A DNA stretch of 64,000 bases from Algoriphagus litoralis (GTDB taxonomy: Bacteria > Bacteroidota > Bacteroidia > Cytophagales > Cyclobacteriaceae): positions 1 to 64,000 of the forward strand of contig NZ_QGOL01000007.1 in assembly GCF_003259255.1 (NCBI RefSeq). The letters run 5' to 3'. Position 1 is the stretch's first letter. Each line of letters opens with the position of its first letter. Of the stretch, positions 17,760 through 25,555 are shown piece after piece. The notes under the pieces are model-generated. The model was not told the DNA's origin. It saw only the letters and a list, made by a program, of their open reading frames with translations, and made no database searches. The translations under genes were made by a program, and so were the position numbers.

Positions 17760-18404
17760 ATGGAAATATTAGACCAAAGCATAGCGGCCGAAGTTGCCGA
17801 CAAACTCCTCGAAATACAAGCCATTAGGCTCCAACCGGAAAAGCCCTTCACTTGGGCATCAGGCTGGAAATCACCAATTTATTGTGACAATAGACTTTCA
17901 CTTTCTTTTCCAGAAGTGAGAAATATGATCAAAAATAGCCTGGTCGATAGTGTTACACATTTTTTTCAAAATGTAGAAGCAATAGCCGGCGTAGCAACTG
18001 CGGGAATTCCTCAAGGAGCATTGATCGCCAATGAACTCGGGCTTCCATTCATCTACGTCCGATCCAAACCCAAAGGTCACGGCATGGAAAATATGATCGA
18101 AGGCAAAGTCACACCAGGTCAAAAAGTAGTAGTTGTTGAGGATCTAGTCTCTACAGGAGGAAGCTCGCTCAAGGCTGCCGAAGACTTAAAAAATGCAGGA
18201 TTTGACGTCTTAGGCATGGTTGCCATATTTAGCTATGGCTTCGAAGTAGCTGCCCAAAACTTTGCCAATGCCGGTGTTAAACTTGTCTGTTTGAGTCATT
18301 ATGATGCGCTATTGCCAATCGCTGTCAAGCGCAACTATGTCTCTTCCGAAATGCTCGAATCACTCGCCGAGTGGAGAAAAGATCCAGGAAGCTGGAAGCA
18401 ATAA
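17760..18404 (+). CDS. pyrE: Orotate phosphoribosyltransferase
   Basis: 214 residues; the fifth step of pyrimidine synthesis, orotate plus PRPP to OMP. It shows WASGWKSPIYCDNR at the N-terminus, the flexible-loop region RSKPKGHG and the PRPP-binding motif VVVVEDLVSTGGSS. Length is normal. It is monocistronic with its own terminator; no other pyr genes are in the window. Confidence 0.96.
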   Translation: MEILDQSIAAEVADKLLEIQAIRLQPEKPFTWASGWKSPIYCDNRLSLSFPEVRNMIKNSLVDSVTHFFQNVEAIAGVATAGIPQGALIANELGLPFIYVRSKPKGHGMENMIEGKVTPGQKVVVVEDLVSTGGSSLKAAEDLKNAGFDVLGMVAIFSYGFEVAAQNFANAGVKLVCLSHYDALLPIAVKRNYVSSEMLESLAEWRKDPGSWKQ

Positions 18405-18410
18405 AAAATG

Positions 18411-18434
18411 AAAGCCGGAACTTCCGGCTTTTTT
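18411..18434 (+). terminator. Terminator shared by pyrE and the convergent ATP-grasp gene
   Basis: Stem AAGCCGG/CCGGCTT with loop AACTT and T's on the plus side. The upstream AAAAAATGAAA gives a weaker T tract on the minus side, so it may act in both directions. Confidence 0.8.
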
Positions 18435-19623
18435 ACTTTTCGAAAAGACCGATTGATCCACCTACCCAGTCTTTGTCCTTATTGAATTTCACACCGATCA
18501 TCTCTCCCCGACTGAGTCGGACCAGATTACCAACGATGGTTGGACTTTGATCTTTCTCTGGCCAGAGGCAGAGGATTCGAACCTCCACTTTGACCTTTCC
18601 ATCGGGTGATTCCACGACGGGAGCATAGTGAACCTTCTTTTGCAAAATAAACAGGTCCTTATCCTTTACAGCTTCCACGTCTTCCTTTTTCACATGAAAA
18701 ACCACACCGGCTCCGGAAAATGAAAACAATGGCTTCAAAACATAATTTTCCAAATCATCGGGAATCACTTCCAGTTCGCTAAGCAATTTGGTCTCGATAA
18801 AATAGTCCCCACGTAAATAGGGAAGAATGAATTTCGAAATTCGCGTATACCAATTTGGATGACCTGCCCATTCCACATCCAGTTCTTCTTCAAAACTAAA
18901 GGCCAACTTTAGATCTTTTCTCAGATCCAGTTCATCAAATATTACCCGGTTGTAAATCCTTCGAATTCTGACTTTCACTCCGGCTGCATTGACATAAAAC
19001 AATTGCCGGCCTACTTTGATAACCTCGGTAACACATTCGATCTGAATTCCGAGATCCTTTTTGGCGTAATAAAAGTCGATTTTCGTGTTTTGCTTTTCCG
19101 GCTCAATTTCCAGCAATACCACTTCTTCGGCAGAATAATTTCCAAATACCACTTCCTTGAGCAAGTCAAGGTAGATCGATTCGTTCACTCCTTGTGGATA
19201 AGGCGACAACTCAGCGAGAAAGGGATAATGGGTAAGGTATTTTCGGAAGAGATTAAACTGAAAGTTGAAAATGGAGGGAAATCCCTGAACCTCGATGAGT
19301 TTGGGAATCAACTGTCCATTTTCTTCACAAATCCCAAAATCAATGGCTAAAAACTGGGTATGCTCGTCCTCATTTGGGACGGAAGTATTCAGCTCGACAG
19401 ACCTTTGGGTCAATTCTTTGAAATCTGGTCTTTTGATAAAATCAATCACCTCCTGGCTAGCCTGAAGGATTTGTTTGCCAAGGCTTTTGGGAATAAAAAA
19501 GGGCGTCTCCGCTATTCTGAAAGTGGGCTTATATTGAAAATCCGAGGCAATATCATCCAATAGCGCCTGGTATTTTTCAGGGGTAAAAGATGCGTTAAAC
19601 CGGGATCGGAAGGATTCAATCAT
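18433..19623 (-). CDS. ATP-grasp-like ligase with apparently circularly permuted motif order
   Basis: 396 residues; last gene of the five-gene cassette 18433-23330. A metal-site-like segment (AIDFG at 93-97, LIEVQGFPS at 109-117) comes before VRIRRIYNRVIFDELDLR (about 218-235) and before the lysine/glycine-rich nucleotide loop LKPLFSFSGAG (296-306). In ordinary ATP-grasp proteins the nucleotide loop precedes the acidic/Asn metal motif. The reversed order, plus the RRIYNRV segment, resembles the circularly permuted ATP-grasp proteins (glutathionylspermidine synthetase-like). Predicted to join a carboxylate to an amine at the expense of ATP; partners unknown. It follows the amidotransferase gene after 6 bp. 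Confidence 0.7.
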   Translation of the reverse strand: MIESFRSRFNASFTPEKYQALLDDIASDFQYKPTFRIAETPFFIPKSLGKQILQASQEVIDFIKRPDFKELTQRSVELNTSVPNEDEHTQFLAIDFGICEENGQLIPKLIEVQGFPSIFNFQFNLFRKYLTHYPFLAELSPYPQGVNESIYLDLLKEVVFGNYSAEEVVLLEIEPEKQNTKIDFYYAKKDLGIQIECVTEVIKVGRQLFYVNAAGVKVRIRRIYNRVIFDELDLRKDLKLAFSFEEELDVEWAGHPNWYTRISKFILPYLRGDYFIETKLLSELEVIPDDLENYVLKPLFSFSGAGVVFHVKKEDVEAVKDKDLFILQKKVHYAPVVESPDGKVKVEVRILCLWPEKDQSPTIVGNLVRLSRGEMIGVKFNKDKDWVGGSIGLFEK

Positions 19624-19629
19624 GGAAAA

Positions 19630-20460
19630 TCAAGTCAGCGATGGGGTGTTTACCAGCTTTAGTTTTTGAATGGATTGTTCCAAAAAATTAGGAATCAGCG
19701 TTTCATTGGTTTTGTATACTTTATTTTCGTCCACCAGGTCCTCGAGCATTGTTCGAAACTTAGTTTTCCCTTTGAGTTCAATGATTTTCTCTTTCACCAT
19801 AGGCTTTTTCAAATGCTCCAAAAAGCTAACTGCATCTGCCTCAGGATGAAATTGAGTCCCGACAATTTCGGCTGAAAACCGAATCGCCATAATTGCCCGT
19901 TCGTATTCTACATGGTTTCGGATTTTCTCCAAGGCAATTATTTTGGAGCCCAGCGCTTTGAATTTTCTTTTGTCCGGCTGTAAAACTTGGTAATCTCTTG
20001 AATCTACTGCCCAGAATGGATTATCCAGATTTGCAAAAAGCGGATCCTGCAATCCTTCGGGGGTTTTATGGACAGTCATCACGCCAAATGATGTGGATTT
20101 CCGTTTACTGAGTTGTCCCAAACCAAAATGCTTGCAAGCCATTTGGAAGGAATGGCAGATGAGCAACAGATACTTTTTCTTGGCATGATTCATATTCCAT
20201 ATCCAGACTTGATCCAGAAAATCATTGTAGCGCAAATCCCAATTGCCGTCTCCCTCGGTTGGATTGCCGGGGCCACCAGTGGAGATAAACATATCAAAAT
20301 TGCGGATATCGGGAAGTTCTGCCTTTCCCCTGACATCAAATTCTCTGTAGCTGATTTCACTGGAAAATCTGGAAAGAATATCGTGGATGCAGCGCATGCC
20401 CTGATTGGGTTCGCCATCGTACATGTCCAAAATTGCCAGATTTACTTTTTTCTTTCCCAC
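19630..20460 (-). CDS. Stand-alone class I glutamine amidotransferase
   Basis: 276 residues starting at GTG 20460 (no ATG near). The GATase fold carries a complete triad: nucleophile Cys102 in LLICHSFQMA, His205 and Glu207 in QFHPEAD. The glycine-rich ISTGGPGNP forms the oxyanion region. There is no synthetase domain such as that of GuaA, so ammonia would be delivered to a separate partner, or the protein hydrolyses a gamma-glutamyl substrate. A 65-residue C-terminal tail beyond the domain is unassigned. It sits between the GCS2 and permuted ATP-grasp genes, which are the likely partners. Confidence 0.85.
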   Translation of the reverse strand: MGKKKVNLAILDMYDGEPNQGMRCIHDILSRFSSEISYREFDVRGKAELPDIRNFDMFISTGGPGNPTEGDGNWDLRYNDFLDQVWIWNMNHAKKKYLLLICHSFQMACKHFGLGQLSKRKSTSFGVMTVHKTPEGLQDPLFANLDNPFWAVDSRDYQVLQPDKRKFKALGSKIIALEKIRNHVEYERAIMAIRFSAEIVGTQFHPEADAVSFLEHLKKPMVKEKIIELKGKTKFRTMLEDLVDENKVYKTNETLIPNFLEQSIQKLKLVNTPSLT

Positions 20461-20502
20461 TGTGGAGTGTTGGTTGGTCTACGAACAAAGGTAATCAATG
20501 AC

Positions 20503-21621
20503 TCAAATCCCCTCGGTAAATTTGCTGGTAATAAAATCAACAACTGCTTCCAAGCTCCCTGTTTTATCAAACACCTCCAATTGCTGATCCGCTCCGGTTC
20601 CTTTTTCGAGGATTTTGTGGACATAATTGATCTCTTCTCGGCTACCCAGCTCGTCTACTACGTCTTCGACAAAGTCAAGCAACTCCATGATCAGGTCCTT
20701 GGTCGGCACTTCTATCTTCCTCCCAAAATCGATCAAAAGTCCCTCCACACCATTTCTAGCAGCCCGGAATTTATTTTCACGAATCAAAGCAATCCGATAG
20801 ATGTTAAAGCTGGTATTACTCATCAGCAGCTTATACAACTTAGCGACTACAGCCTGAATGAGCGCCACGATACAAATCGTCTCGTCCACGGTCAGACACA
20901 TGTCACAGATACGGAATTCAATAGTACTGAAGAAAGGATGCATCCGAAGGTCCCACCAGATCTTCTTTGGATTATCGATGCAATTAGTCTTGACCAAAAT
21001 CTCCAAAAAATTATCATAAGACTGAACTGAATCGAAATATTCAGGAAGTCCTGTCCTTGGGAATTTCGCAAAAACCTTGGCCCGAAATGCCTTGAAACCA
21101 GTATTTCTACCTTCCCAGAAGGGAGAATTGGTCGTCAACGCATAGATATGCGGCAAGAAATAGCAGGCTTGATTCATGAGCTGAAGCGCAATCTCCCTAC
21201 TTTCAATACCTACATGCACATGCAATCCAAAAATCAGGTTGGATCGGGCAATATCCTTCAGCTCATTGACGATATTATGATAGCGCGGATCATCCGTGAT
21301 CTCTTGATCTTGCCATTTGGCAAAAGGGTGCGTACTGGATGCCCCGACCACCAATCCCTGTGCTGAAGCTAGTTCGAATATTTTATTCCGGAGAAAAGAA
21401 ACCTCCCTTCGAGCCTCAGCTACATTTTGGCAAACATTCGTTCCGACTTCTACTACGGATTGGTGCATCTCAGCTTTGACTTGCTCTTTCAGCGTGATCT
21501 TACCCCCTTCCACGATTTTTGACATGTGAGATCGCAGATCCCGAGTCACCGGATCAATAATCATGTACTCTTCTTCTACCCCTAGCGTGAATTTGGGGAG
21601 CTGTTTGGAAATGTTTGCCAT
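20503..21621 (-). CDS. GCS2-type carboxylate-amine ligase (YbdK family)
   Basis: 372 residues from ATG 21621, which leaves 11 bp after the upstream ATP-grasp stop; the longer frame from 21681 overlaps that gene and adds an unconserved leader. Conserved GCS2 features are TLGVEEEYMIIDP (about 12-24), GLHVHVGIE (132-140) and IWWDLRMHPFFSTIEFRICD. The family has the glutamine-synthetase-like fold of glutamate-cysteine ligases. YbdK members show weak glutamate-cysteine ligase activity, but their natural substrates are mostly unknown. Third gene of the cassette. Confidence 0.9.
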   Translation of the reverse strand: MANISKQLPKFTLGVEEEYMIIDPVTRDLRSHMSKIVEGGKITLKEQVKAEMHQSVVEVGTNVCQNVAEARREVSFLRNKIFELASAQGLVVGASSTHPFAKWQDQEITDDPRYHNIVNELKDIARSNLIFGLHVHVGIESREIALQLMNQACYFLPHIYALTTNSPFWEGRNTGFKAFRAKVFAKFPRTGLPEYFDSVQSYDNFLEILVKTNCIDNPKKIWWDLRMHPFFSTIEFRICDMCLTVDETICIVALIQAVVAKLYKLLMSNTSFNIYRIALIRENKFRAARNGVEGLLIDFGRKIEVPTKDLIMELLDFVEDVVDELGSREEINYVHKILEKGTGADQQLEVFDKTGSLEAVVDFITSKFTEGI

Positions 21622-21632
21622 ACCCTTATTCC

Positions 21633-22589
21633 TTAAAATCTTTTGGCCATCTCGACCGAGTTTTTCATAAATGTGCCCCAAGTAAGGTTCATTTTACCGG
21701 GCTTTTGGGCTTTGGCGTAAGCTATAGCCATTTTAGCTGCCTCCTCGACTACCCACTCAAAATTTGCCTGTCCTACAGAATTGATATCCGCATCCGGTGC
21801 AGGGTTACCAAAATCAATGGCATAGGGAATTCCATCTCTGACAGCAAACTCCACGGTATTGAAATCATACCCCAACCCAGTACATAACTTGATGGTATAA
21901 TCTTTCACAGTGCTGAGTAATTTTTTCGAGGCGGGAGCTTTGTCTACCACATAGCGGAGGTGATGCGGATTGCGTGGTTCATATTCCATGATTCGCACAG
22001 CCTTGCCGCCCAGACAATACACTCGGAAATATTCATCAAAGACAATTTCCTCCTGGAGGAGCATCACCAATTGGCCTGTTTCAGGATGTTTCTGAAAAAA
22101 CTCTTCCTTGTTTTCCAATCGATAGACATTCTTCCAGCCTCCACCTGCATAGGGCTTCATGTAGGCAGGAAATCCCGTATAATCGAAAATCCCCTCCCAG
22201 TCCAGCGGTGCCACGAGATTTCGGAACGACTTCGATGTGGTGTCATCCGGATGCTTGGCAGAGGGTAAAATCACCGTTTTGGGTAATGGGACCCCGAGCT
22301 GATCTGCCAGACAGTTGTTGAAAAACTTGTCATCTGCACTCCACCAAAAGGGATTGTTGATGACAGCTGTGCCGGTTAGGGCGGCATTTTTGAGATAGGC
22401 TCTATAGAATGGAACATCTTGGGAGATTCGATCGATAATTACCGCGTACTCTGTTAGTTTATTCTGAATCACCTTGTCTATTTGGACGGGTTCAGCGACG
22501 ATGCCCTTTGGGGCAGTTTGATTTACCCGTTCTACAAATGCATGGGGAAAAGTATCCTCCATCCCGAAAAGTATCCCTATTTTCTTCAT
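21633..22589 (-). CDS. ATP-grasp carboxylate-amine ligase
   Basis: 318 residues with conventional ATP-grasp order: lysine and glycine-rich loop YMKPYAGGGWKNV (residues 143-155), then VEFAVRDGIPYAIDFGNPAPD (starting at 246) with the acidic metal ligands and the Asn. It resembles D-Ala-D-Ala ligase/RimK-type enzymes, but the N-terminal 80 residues do not match a named family. It probably acylphosphorylates a carboxylate and couples it to an amine. It follows the esterase gene by 27 bp and precedes the GCS2 gene by 11 bp. Confidence 0.85.
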   Translation of the reverse strand: MKKIGILFGMEDTFPHAFVERVNQTAPKGIVAEPVQIDKVIQNKLTEYAVIIDRISQDVPFYRAYLKNAALTGTAVINNPFWWSADDKFFNNCLADQLGVPLPKTVILPSAKHPDDTTSKSFRNLVAPLDWEGIFDYTGFPAYMKPYAGGGWKNVYRLENKEEFFQKHPETGQLVMLLQEEIVFDEYFRVYCLGGKAVRIMEYEPRNPHHLRYVVDKAPASKKLLSTVKDYTIKLCTGLGYDFNTVEFAVRDGIPYAIDFGNPAPDADINSVGQANFEWVVEEAAKMAIAYAKAQKPGKMNLTWGTFMKNSVEMAKRF

Positions 22590-22616
22590 AATTATTTCGA
22601 TTAAAATTGATTCGCC

Positions 22617-23330
22617 TTAGTTGAATTTGATGGTTGATAAATAGTGCGGAAACATTTCCTTCCAAACTGGCCAGTCGTGTTGCTTTTCATGCCTGACATC
22701 AAACCAATGTGGTACATTCCGCTGCTCCAGGACCTGATGGAGCTTAATATTGGCATCGTAGCAGATATCCCAATTGGATGTTCCAAGGACTATTTTCATG
22801 TTCCAAAGCTCATGATCATGTAGTCCTGGCAAATATTCCAGTGGACTGTTGTAATAAATATCATCGTGCTGATAGCCATCCATAAAACTCCGAATGTCAA
22901 AAGCACCACTCATGCTGAACAAGTGGCTGACATATCCCGGGTGTCTAAATGAAAAATTGGCGGCATGGTATCCTCCAAAACTGCACCCTGCCATCGCGAC
23001 CTTGGATACAGGAGTATTGAGTCGAATTCGCTCTACGATCTCATGGCAAATCATCTTGTCATAGGCGACGTGATTTTGAATCCGCTGGTGAGGATGAATG
23101 CCTTTGTTGTAGAAACTATCCGCATCATTGCTGCTCGGACAAAAGATCTGAATCAACCCCTGATCAATAAACCATTTGGCCGAACCGATCAATCCCATGT
23201 CCCTATTTTCATGAAATGAACCCTTAGAAGTAGGAAACACTACTACCGGATAGCCTGCATGACCAAATACCAACATCTCCACTTCCTTATTCAGATGTGG
23301 CGAATACCACTTGAAATATTCTTCCTTCAT
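22617..23330 (-). CDS. Alpha/beta-hydrolase, putative esterase (COG4947-like)
   Basis: 237 residues, cytoplasmic (no signal). The nucleophile elbow is AGCSFGGYH with Ser117; a candidate acid is in TSNWDICYD (about Asp188) and a candidate base is His218 in KQHDWPVW. It resembles the esterase D/PF00756 superfamily. First gene of the amidoligase cassette, so it may release, proofread or transfer the acyl product of the ligases; that role is inferred from neighbourhood only. Confidence 0.82.
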   Translation of the reverse strand: MKEEYFKWYSPHLNKEVEMLVFGHAGYPVVVFPTSKGSFHENRDMGLIGSAKWFIDQGLIQIFCPSSNDADSFYNKGIHPHQRIQNHVAYDKMICHEIVERIRLNTPVSKVAMAGCSFGGYHAANFSFRHPGYVSHLFSMSGAFDIRSFMDGYQHDDIYYNSPLEYLPGLHDHELWNMKIVLGTSNWDICYDANIKLHQVLEQRNVPHWFDVRHEKQHDWPVWKEMFPHYLSTIKFN

Positions 23331-23468
23331 AAATTATTTTTTGATCAAGAAAAACCAGGCCTACTAACTGTTACCAAATACTAGTCAAAATTCATTGAAA
23401 AAAAAAAATCGAAGCAAAACCGATGATGAAGTATCCGTTAATTTTCGGATTGCTGATCGGCCGATGGC

Positions 23469-23987
23469 TTACTTTTTAAAAAACAGATTCCGTATCAGGC
23501 CGGATAGAATACTAAGCCCTAAAATTGAAACAAAAATCCATTTGCCTGTCGTGAAAATGGAGGCTAAGCTTCCCAGGTTCAGGTGCTGTTCGGGCAAGTG
23601 ACCAAGCATCTCTAGGACCATGACGTTTTCGAAAAAATCCAACACCATAATGGAAATTGGGATCAGGATCGTCCATGGCCTTCCCCACAGTTTGAACATG
23701 ACTCCTGAGAAAAATAGGCCATAAATTAGGATGTAAGGCATGTCCAAAGCTAGAATTCCAAATCTGTAGCGCTTCAATCCATTTTCATCCAATTGAAGAA
23801 TCGAATCATAGGCTTCTTTTGCCGAATAGGCGAACTTCAAGTCCAAGGCTTGCTCTTTGGGCATAAACTGCCCAAGAAGAAAATTAGCCAAAAGAACTAG
23901 TGCAAACAGCAAAAGGAGTATTTTCCAATTGCTTAGAATTTGGAGCGGGGACTTCATAGCTGAGGGATTAAGCAGGGTTTGTGACAT
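23469..23987 (-). CDS. Hypothetical four-helix inner-membrane protein
   Basis: 172 residues; ATG 23987 or the internal ATG 23957 could start it. Four hydrophobic segments are visible: ILLLLFALVLLANFLLG, MPYILIYGLFFSGVMF, TILIPISIMVLDFFENVMVL and WIFVSILGLSILSGLI. A soluble loop of about 40 residues separates the first two. I do not recognise the family. It lies 138 bp upstream of the esterase cassette in genome order but downstream in none, so it is probably a separate unit. Confidence 0.7.
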   Translation of the reverse strand: MSQTLLNPSAMKSPLQILSNWKILLLLFALVLLANFLLGQFMPKEQALDLKFAYSAKEAYDSILQLDENGLKRYRFGILALDMPYILIYGLFFSGVMFKLWGRPWTILIPISIMVLDFFENVMVLEMLGHLPEQHLNLGSLASIFTTGKWIFVSILGLSILSGLIRNLFFKK

Positions 23988-24113
23988 TTAATTACCTGAA
24001 AAATTAAAAATTTTACAAACTATTTATTTTGTTTTTCAAGTTGTCTAGTTCGTGCCCTATTGATTTCTCCCAAAAACCTACCTGTCCCTATGCAAGAGTC
24101 AAGTGGTTAATTC

Positions 24114-24635
24114 TTAAATCTTTTCTTCCCTAAACCATTCTGCGTACATGGGATAGTTTCGGGCAGTGCGGAGAATTACTTCCTCCATTTCAGGCCCGGT
24201 GGCTTTCACTTTTTTAGCAGGCATTCCGGCATAGATTGAGTTCGGCTCCACTACCGTATTTGCCAGGACTACTGCTCCTGCTGCGATCACGGCACCGGAA
24301 TGAACTATGGCGCCATCCATCACTATTGCTCCCATTCCGATCAATACCCGGTCATGAATGGTGCATCCGTGGACACAGGCATTGTGGGCGATCGAGACTT
24401 GATTCCCAATGTAGGTTCCCGCTTTTTGGTAGGTACAATGGATAACTGCACCATCTTGGATATTGGTATCATCTCCGATTCTGATTTCATGCACATCACC
24501 TCGGATTACGGCATTAAACCAAACGGTGCAGTTTTTACCCAAGACTACATCCCCTACCACAGTTGCATTTGGTGCCAGCCAACACCTGTCTCCAAATTTC
24601 GGGCTCTTGCCCCGTACTTCCATTATCAATGCCAT
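24114..24635 (-). CDS. Gamma-carbonic anhydrase family protein
   Basis: 173 residues made of left-handed beta-helix hexapeptide repeats (NATVVGDVVLGKNCTVW, then continuing to the C-terminus). The putative zinc histidines are present in AVIHCTY and IAHNACVHGC. Trimeric gamma-CA-like proteins (CaiE/PaaY/YrdA group) bind metal; carbonic anhydrase activity is not guaranteed. Starts at ATG 24635. Confidence 0.88.
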   Translation of the reverse strand: MALIMEVRGKSPKFGDRCWLAPNATVVGDVVLGKNCTVWFNAVIRGDVHEIRIGDDTNIQDGAVIHCTYQKAGTYIGNQVSIAHNACVHGCTIHDRVLIGMGAIVMDGAIVHSGAVIAAGAVVLANTVVEPNSIYAGMPAKKVKATGPEMEEVILRTARNYPMYAEWFREEKI

Positions 24636-24770
24636 CAGTTCGGATTTTTAGATTTGCGAAAAATCTTACCCCTTAAAAGATTTTTTTTTCAAAGTTGAAC
24701 TTTTTTAGAGTCATGCGGTTTTCCGTGTATATACATGTAAATTTTAGAAAACCAATCCAAAAAAAGCACA

Positions 24771-25493
24771 ATGAAATTAACCAAACAAATCGGTCTATTC
24801 GTAGCTGCATCCATGCTTGCCTTTGCTTGTGGTGCGCCTTCAGAAACAGTTGAAACCAGCGAAGCTCAGGAAGTAGCAGAAGCAGCTGGAAAAGAATTAT
24901 CGCTAAACCTTGACCAATCTACTATTGCTTGGAGAGGATATAAGCCAACTGGCCAGCATTTCGGAAAAATCCCTGCTACTACAGGTAAACTTATCGTAGC
25001 GGATGGAACTATCACAGGAGGTTCTTTCACGTTTGACATTCCGGGCTTGACCATCGAAGACATGGAAGCAGGTTCTGAGTTTCATGGAAAACTGTACACG
25101 CACCTTCAGTCAGCTGACTTCTTTGACGCTGCAAATTTCCCAACCGCAACTTTTGAAATCACCGGAGCGGAGCCTTTCACAGCCAATGATCAAATCACTG
25201 ACAAAGAAGAATTTGTATCTGATAATACCCCAAACGCAGCCAGCTCACTTTCACCTGATGCTCCTACACACTGGATCAGCGGGAATTTGACAATGAGAGG
25301 TACGACCAAAAACATTAAGTTCCCTGCAGCTGTTACTATCACCGACGGTGTAGTGAAAGCCAAAGCAGGCTTCAACATCGATAGAACTGCTTGGGGACTT
25401 GCCTATGGCGACGAAGCCACTGCAGCTGACAAAGCGAAAGATCAGTTCATCTACAATACCGTATCTCTGGTATTGGATGTGACCGCTCAATAA
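24771..25493 (+). CDS. YceI family lipoprotein
   Basis: 240 residues. The lipoprotein signal ends in MLAFAC (lipobox with Cys20), followed by an acidic Glu/Thr/Ala linker. The YceI lipocalin-like barrel starts at about residue 42 (LNLDQSTIAWRGYKPTGQHFG) and ends with NIDRTAWGLAYGDE. Such barrels bind polyisoprenoid-like lipids in the periplasm. An insert at about 140-165 (DNTPNAASSLSPDAPTHW) is longer than usual. It is monocistronic with a strong terminator. Confidence 0.9.
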   Translation: MKLTKQIGLFVAASMLAFACGAPSETVETSEAQEVAEAAGKELSLNLDQSTIAWRGYKPTGQHFGKIPATTGKLIVADGTITGGSFTFDIPGLTIEDMEAGSEFHGKLYTHLQSADFFDAANFPTATFEITGAEPFTANDQITDKEEFVSDNTPNAASSLSPDAPTHWISGNLTMRGTTKNIKFPAAVTITDGVVKAKAGFNIDRTAWGLAYGDEATAADKAKDQFIYNTVSLVLDVTAQ

Positions 25494-25513
25494 TTAACCA
25501 ACTACCCAATGAT

Positions 25514-25547
25514 AAAAGAGGGATTCTTCGGAATTCCTCTTTTTTTT
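25514..25547 (+). terminator. Strong terminator of the YceI gene
   Basis: A 12-bp stem capped by the UUCG tetraloop (AAAGAGGGATTC TTCG, then its complement with one G-T pair) and followed by T's. Confidence 0.92.
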
Positions 25548-25555
25548 GTAACCCA

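Noticed and set aside
20113-21030. 305-codon plus-strand frame opposite the amidotransferase and GCS2 genes
   Set aside because: The minus-strand genes contain conserved catalytic motifs across this span, so the long antisense frame is a by-product of their codon use.
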